Part shown: one piece after another, positions 27,181 to 31,099 of the stretch
Numbering within the stretch: position 1 is the first letter of the stretch
Layout of the letters: each line of letters starts with the position of its first letter
NCBI GenBank assembly: GCA_003554535.1
Contig: PWGT01000129.1
Coordinates: 1 to 31,099, forward strand
Reading direction: 5' to 3'
From: Syntrophomonadaceae bacterium
GTDB lineage: Bacteria > Bacillota_D > Dethiobacteria > DTU022 > PWGO01
DNA: 31,099 bases
The notes under the pieces: model-generated
Databases searched by the model: none
What the model was told of the DNA's origin: nothing
The model's input: the letters and a program-made list of their open reading frames with translations, nothing else
Program-made: the position numbers and the translations under genes

Positions 27181-27454
27181 TATGACTTTAGATTGATTTT
27201 AGATTTGAGAGGTGTTTGAGAGAGGTATTTGGGAAAGGTGTATGAGCATGGTATAGCATGGTATTAAATATGTTATTAGATATTGAAAGGCATTTAAGAA
27301 GGTAATTAGCAAAATATAAGAGAATAAAGAATAAAGAATAAAGAAAGAATGAAGCTATGAACAAGAAAGAAAGAAGAAAGAAGGAAGAAAGAAGCAGGAA
27401 GCATATTTAGTAGGGTGTTCGATATAGGAGTAAGTCGGGGGAAAGGAATCGGTT
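27181..27454. other. Purine-rich, low-complexity gap between spoVT and spoVB
   Basis: No gene is visible. The stretch holds GAATAAA three times in tandem (27322-27342), GGTATxxCATGGTAT-type short repeats near 27250, and a 32-base run of only A and G (27363-27394). I found no promoter with good spacing. Confidence 0.6.
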
Positions 27455-29101
27455 TTGGCTAGTAGTACATTTGTTAAGGGTGCTATAGTACTTGCCTATA
27501 CGGGAGTAACAGTCAAACTCATCGGGGCAGTCATGCGGATTATTCTGGCTGCACTGATGGGTGATGAGGGGATCGGTCTTTATCAAATGGCGTTCCCCGT
27601 ATATGCAACTTTGCTTACCATCTCTACTGCAGGTATACCGGTAGCTATTTCCAAACTGGTATCGGAGAAGTTGGCATTAGAGGATCCTGGTGGAGCTTAT
27701 CGCGTATATCAAGTTGCGCTGGTTATCCTCACGGCCAGCGGATTGACGATATCCTTGCTTTTAGCTGTTGGTGCTGGCTATTTTGCAGAAAATGTGGCAG
27801 GAAACCCTCAGGCCAGGTTGCCAATACTGGCCATTTCTCCGGCTATATTTTTTGTAACCATTATGTCTGCAATGCGAGGCTTTTTCCAGGGACACCAGCA
27901 TATGGTTCCCACAGCTATCTCCCAATTTGTTGAACAGGTAGCCAGGGTGGTTACTTCTATTGGCCTGGTAGTGGTTTTGCTTCCGGTAAGCCTGGAATAT
28001 GCTGCAGCCGGTGCTGCTTTTGGTGCCGTAAGTGGTGGTGCCATAGGACTACTGGTATTAATAATCATCTATTATCGAAAAAAATCTGAGTTTTCAAGTA
28101 TCGTATATGCCCAGTCAGTTGGAAAGAAACAGAATAATACCAGGGATGTTGTGAATAGAGTGATCAGCCTCTCGATACCTATTACCCTGGCTTCTATTAT
28201 GTTGCCACTTATCAATTTGCTAGACCTGGGGATAGGGGTTAACAGGTTGCTTGATCTGGGCTTGACTACGGAAAGAGCCACAGCTTTATATGGACAGCTG
28301 ACCGGAATGGGAATGTCTCTGATGCAACTCCCTACAGCCTTAATTATTGCGTTAACTATAAGCTTGGTTCCTGCTGTGTCTGAAGCTTTTGCCCTGGATA
28401 ATGATTCTCTGCTCCGGCATCGTCTGAATATTTCTACCAGGTTGACAGTTTTATTTGCCCTCCCTTCTGCTACAGGGCTTTTTTTACTATCGCTTCCCCA
28501 ACTTAATAATGCGGTAACAGTTTTATTGTATAACAATGCAGAAGCAGCTTATCCACTTTCTATTTTGGCATGGGGAGTGCTGTTTTTTTCTTTTCACCTT
28601 ACTACCACTGGAACTCTCCAGGGCATGGGGTATCCTATTTTGCCTGTTAAGAATATGGCCATAGGAATTTCGGTCAAAGCTTTACTAACCTGGTTTTTAA
28701 CTGGCATACCGGAAGTAAATATCGGAGGTGCTGCCCTGGCGACAGTAGCCTGTTTTGCTGTAGTGGCGGTGTTGAATATGTGGCGAGTTGCTCGTTTAAC
28801 CGGTTATCGCTATCGCCTGGGAGAGCTTTTTACCAAGCCTATTGTTTCAGTATTAGGCATGGTAGTATCCGTAATTTTGGTGTACAGGCTTACCTTCTTT
28901 TTGGCCATGGATTACTTGTCTTTTTCGCTTGCTAATGCCTTAGCTACTGTGGCTTGTGTTATTGTCGGGGCCTTTGTTTATTTGATTTTACTTCTTCTGC
29001 TGGGATGGCTAACAGAAGCTGAGCTTGGTTCCATTCCTAATGTTGGGGAGAAATTGCTCAAGTGGGCACGCAAGTATAACTTGATAAAAGAGCAGGGATA
29101 A
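27455..29101 (+). CDS. spoVB: SpoVB/MurJ-like polysaccharide flippase (MOP superfamily)
   Basis: The 548-residue protein is a polytopic membrane protein with about 14 predicted hydrophobic segments. The N-terminus (STFVKGAIVLAYTGVTVKLIGAV, split by polar residues) and GLYQMAFPVY-x-x-L followed by GIPVAISKLVSE are typical of SpoVB and the polysaccharide-synthesis exporters. The family flips lipid-linked precursors. SpoVB proper is needed for spore cortex. Here the neighbours spoVT and mazG match B. subtilis yabM, a paralogue, so the true role could be either. The TTG start at 27455 follows GGGGGAAAGGAA. Confidence 0.85.
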   Translation: MASSTFVKGAIVLAYTGVTVKLIGAVMRIILAALMGDEGIGLYQMAFPVYATLLTISTAGIPVAISKLVSEKLALEDPGGAYRVYQVALVILTASGLTISLLLAVGAGYFAENVAGNPQARLPILAISPAIFFVTIMSAMRGFFQGHQHMVPTAISQFVEQVARVVTSIGLVVVLLPVSLEYAAAGAAFGAVSGGAIGLLVLIIIYYRKKSEFSSIVYAQSVGKKQNNTRDVVNRVISLSIPITLASIMLPLINLLDLGIGVNRLLDLGLTTERATALYGQLTGMGMSLMQLPTALIIALTISLVPAVSEAFALDNDSLLRHRLNISTRLTVLFALPSATGLFLLSLPQLNNAVTVLLYNNAEAAYPLSILAWGVLFFSFHLTTTGTLQGMGYPILPVKNMAIGISVKALLTWFLTGIPEVNIGGAALATVACFAVVAVLNMWRVARLTGYRYRLGELFTKPIVSVLGMVVSVILVYRLTFFLAMDYLSFSLANALATVACVIVGAFVYLILLLLLGWLTEAELGSIPNVGEKLLKWARKYNLIKEQG

Positions 29102-29132
29102 TTATCAAGTTAAATAAAGGAGGTTGGGTAAA

Positions 29133-30284
29133 TTGGAGGAAGCTTTGGGTAAAGCAATAAAAGAGATAATCGATAGAGAGCCGGGTGGAGTCACAATTTT
29201 TGATGTAACAGATCTTAATTCGCTTCAGGAACCATTTCCGCATCATTTTTTTGTTCGTAATAGCCTTAAGGAGTGGGATTTTTCCGCTATAAAAAATTTA
29301 CTGCAAAAAATTTATCCTTCCCAGTATCCGGTTATGGTATTTGTAAGCAACAAGGATATTATAACCCAAATTAATGATAACTCCGGGGAAAGCTGGACTT
29401 CATTATCTAAACTTCCTCAGCTAAGTAGTAATAAAGATTTTCTTTTTTTATACCTTCCTCCTTTTAAAGAACACAGTGTAGGCGAGTTGATGGGGGTTAT
29501 GGAAAAACTGAGAGGTGAAAATGGTTGCCCCTGGGATCAACAGCAAGATCATCAAAGTTTAAGGCCTTACGTTATAGAAGAGGCTTATGAAGTAGTCGAA
29601 GCAATCGAACAAGGCAATATGGAATTACTTCAGGAAGAGCTGGGTGATTTGTTATTGCAGGTAATATTTCATGCCCAATTAGGGCGAGAATCGGGTCTGT
29701 TTAAACTTCCGGATGTTGTTCAAAAAGTTATTACCAAGCTTATTCGTCGTCACCCTCATGTTTTTTCTTCTACAGAAGCATCCACTGCTGGCGAAGTTCT
29801 GGTTAATTGGGAAGAAATCAAAAAGCAGGAAAAATCACCTAATGCGCAAAAACAGGGAGTTCTTCAGGTGGATCCGTCTTTGCCAGCTTTGATGAAGGCA
29901 GAAAAAGTTCAGTCTAAAGCATCAAGGGTAGGTTTCGATTGGGACTCTTTAAAAGGCCCGTTGCAGAAGCTTAAAGAGGAAATAAATGAGCTGGAAGATG
30001 CATATCATGGGGGTCATGGGGAAAAAATAGAAGAAATAGAAGGAGAATTGGGCGACTTGCTTTTTAGTATAGTAAATGTTTCCCGCTTTCTGGGTATTAA
30101 TCCAGAAACTGCTTTAAATGCCACTGTAAATAAATTTAAGAATAGATTTGCTTATATAGAAGCGAAAGTAGCCGAAGAGGGCAATGATATGAAAACTTAT
30201 CACATCGACCAGTTAGAAAACTGGTGGCAGGAGGCGAAAAAAAAGCAGAGTGATGACAAAAACAATGGTAATGGTGCAAATTAA
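29133..30284 (+). CDS. mazG: MazG nucleotide pyrophosphohydrolase with a truncated methylase-like N-terminus
   Basis: The protein has 383 residues. From about residue 118 it is a complete two-repeat MazG: LRGENGCPWD, EEAYEVVEAIEQG and ELGDLLLQVIFHAQ in repeat one, LKEEINELEDAY and ELGDLLFSIVNVSRFL in repeat two. MazG hydrolyses non-canonical or excess NTPs. In B. subtilis YabN an entire tetrapyrrole-methylase domain of about 220 residues precedes MazG. Here only about 115 residues precede it, and they resemble the C-terminal half of that domain (ending LFLYLPPFKEH, compare SVYVPPVKEE). The TTG at 29133 is chosen because AAGGAGG (29117-29123) sits nine bases upstream. The in-frame TTG at 29124 abuts that site. 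Confidence 0.93.
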   Translation: MEEALGKAIKEIIDREPGGVTIFDVTDLNSLQEPFPHHFFVRNSLKEWDFSAIKNLLQKIYPSQYPVMVFVSNKDIITQINDNSGESWTSLSKLPQLSSNKDFLFLYLPPFKEHSVGELMGVMEKLRGENGCPWDQQQDHQSLRPYVIEEAYEVVEAIEQGNMELLQEELGDLLLQVIFHAQLGRESGLFKLPDVVQKVITKLIRRHPHVFSSTEASTAGEVLVNWEEIKKQEKSPNAQKQGVLQVDPSLPALMKAEKVQSKASRVGFDWDSLKGPLQKLKEEINELEDAYHGGHGEKIEEIEGELGDLLFSIVNVSRFLGINPETALNATVNKFKNRFAYIEAKVAEEGNDMKTYHIDQLENWWQEAKKKQSDDKNNGNGAN

Positions 30285-30331
30285 CGCAGGAGGCTGGGGT
30301 GCAAATCAAATAATATTAAGGAGGGATGGTT

Positions 30332-30604
30332 TTGAATAAATCTGATCTGGTAGATGATATTGCTGGAAGAAGTGGTGTTTCTAAAAAGGATATAGATAAT
30401 GTGGTTAAGGCTTTGTTTGAAAGTGTTGGAGAAGCCTTATCCAGAGAAGAAAAAGTACAACTGGTTGGGTTTGGCACATTTGAGGTGCGCCATCGCCAGG
30501 CAAGAACAGGCAGAAACCCTGCCACAAAGGAGATAATAGAGATCCCCGCAACAAAGGTTCCCGTTTTCAAGCCGGGAAAATCACTCAAAGAACAGGTAAA
30601 ATAA
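30332..30604 (+). CDS. hup: DNA-binding protein HU
   Basis: The 90-residue protein is a normal HU: NKSDLVDDIAGRSGVSKKD at the start, VQLVGFGTFEVRHRQARTGRNP in the saddle and arm, then the IPATKVPVFKPGKSLKE end. HU bends and compacts DNA in the nucleoid. I chose the TTG at 30332, six bases after AAGGAGGG (30318-30325). The ATG at 30326 directly abuts the Shine-Dalgarno site and would give an atypical MVL- prefix. mazG-hup is a common clostridial pair. The S4-domain yabO, yabP, yabQ and divIC genes usually found next are not seen. Confidence 0.96.
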   Translation: MNKSDLVDDIAGRSGVSKKDIDNVVKALFESVGEALSREEKVQLVGFGTFEVRHRQARTGRNPATKEIIEIPATKVPVFKPGKSLKEQVK

Positions 30605-30607
30605 CCC

Positions 30608-30684
30608 GGGACGCAGGGACAGGTCCCTTGTCCCACCTTCTGGGACGCGGGACGCGGGGACAGGTCCCTTGTCCCACTTTTTTT
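30608..30684 (+). repeat. Dispersed-type GGGAC repeats; the second copy doubles as the hup terminator
   Basis: AGGGACAGGTCCCTTGTCCC (30615-30634) recurs as GGGGACAGGTCCCTTGTCCC (30656-30675). Each is followed by AC, and GGGACGC occurs at 30608, 30642 and 30649. In the second copy GGGACA (30657-30662) and TGTCCC (30670-30675) form a hairpin followed by AC and seven T residues, so it can act as an intrinsic terminator. Such GGGAC/GTCCC units are commonly scattered in Firmicute genomes as REP-like sequences; that link is inferred. Confidence 0.65.
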
Positions 30685-30689
30685 CTAAC

Positions 30690-31099
30690 TGCTTTATTAA
30701 TTTGGTTCCTAGTCTAAATTTTTGTGAGCCGAGTATAAAAGGATGTGTAAAGCGTAAACGGGCAGAATATGCATATTCTGCTCAAAGGCGCAAAATTCGC
30801 AAGTGTGCACTAGGTGTGCCCTCTTATTTTAAATTTGAGCTTAGGGATGCGCATTATGGGCAAAGATGCAGAAAACGCAACCGGTCAGACCGTGCAGAAG
30901 GCGCAGCTTTTCAATACTTGCAGCACTCCTGTAGAGACGCAAGTCGGGCAAAAAGAAAGAGGGGCGCAGGTCGGGATGCTTGGCTCTGCTCCTGATCGTA
31001 TCGCAGGCCATAGGCACGGTTCAGCTTTCGGTGGAGCCGGGGTTTCCTCGTCATTCGACAATCGTGTCTCAGGGTCTCAGTGGCTTACATCCTGTAAGC
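30690..31099. other. Unassigned GC-richer tail with palindrome and hairpins
   Basis: No gene is recognised. GCAGAATATGCATATTCTGC (30762-30781) is a perfect 20-bp palindrome. From 30841 to 31080 I count 133 of 240 bases as G or C, well above the neighbouring genes. A frame stays open from GTG 30814 to the window end (95 codons, containing MGKDAENATGQTVQK), without a Shine-Dalgarno site or family match. A different frame (30669-30995) is rich in Arg and Cys and looks non-coding. GCTTACA-TCC-TGTAAGC closes the window (31083-31099). It may be the start of a mobile element or a structured RNA. Confidence 0.4.

Noticed and set aside
30273..30306. GGTGCAAAT repeated at 30273 and 30298 around the mazG-hup junction
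   Set aside because: It is a nine-base direct repeat without symmetry or a linked promoter, so I see no function.
30669..30995. 108-codon open frame after hup
   Set aside because: It starts inside the hup terminator repeat, has no Shine-Dalgarno site, and its Arg/Cys-rich product looks like translated non-coding sequence.

Overview
The window is a low-to-moderate GC, tightly packed chromosomal segment from an endospore-forming Firmicute. It is most likely an anaerobic Clostridia-type lineage; I cannot name the genus. The evidence is the gene set (spoVT, spoVB, spoVG, an SspF-type SASP, veg, abrB, ricT), strong Shine-Dalgarno sites, frequent TTG starts, a T-box leader, and a gene order that closely follows the Bacillus subtilis tmk-to-mazG region. 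I count 29 complete protein genes and one partial one. All are on the + strand except abrB.

Layout. 1-120: the last 25 codons of an IS200/IS605-family TnpB and its hairpin right end. 195-2188: a DUF523 protein and guaB, with a consensus promoter between them. 2181-6991: an overlapping run of a PLP decarboxylase-family gene, tmk, holB, ricT and rsmI. 7005-7390: abrB on the minus strand with its own promoter and terminator. 7519-10384: metG and tatD. 10634-13269: a G5/3D-domain cell-wall protein, rsmA and a YkuK-family (DUF458) protein. 13345-14102: veg and a small acid-soluble spore protein, each with its own promoter and terminator. 14183-18907: ispE, a MobA-like nucleotidyltransferase, spoVG, glmU and prs. 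18974-20331: rplY (ctc) and pth. 20323-22683: a T-box-controlled aroF-pheA pair. 22909-30604: mfd, spoVT, spoVB, mazG and hup. 30605-31099: GGGAC-type repeats, a 20-bp palindrome and a GC-richer tail without a recognisable gene.

The genes form no single pathway. They combine nucleotide synthesis (guaB, tmk, prs), replication and repair (holB, mfd, hup), translation (metG, rsmA, rsmI, pth, rplY), envelope precursors (glmU, ispE, the 3D-domain protein, spoVB), transition-state and sporulation control (abrB, spoVG, spoVT, ricT, sspF) and the entry and branch steps to phenylalanine (aroF, pheA).

I do not see an obviously new multi-gene system. The least ordinary signals are these: a MazG protein that keeps only the C-terminal half of the methylase domain normally fused to it; two strong terminators in a row, preceded by a third weak one, in the aroF-pheA leader; four 11-bp tandem repeats in front of a probable sigma-G promoter of spoVT; three TGTWACA sites spaced exactly 11 bp at the 3D-domain gene; a doubled 16-bp palindromic repeat before mfd; and the unexplained tail after hup.
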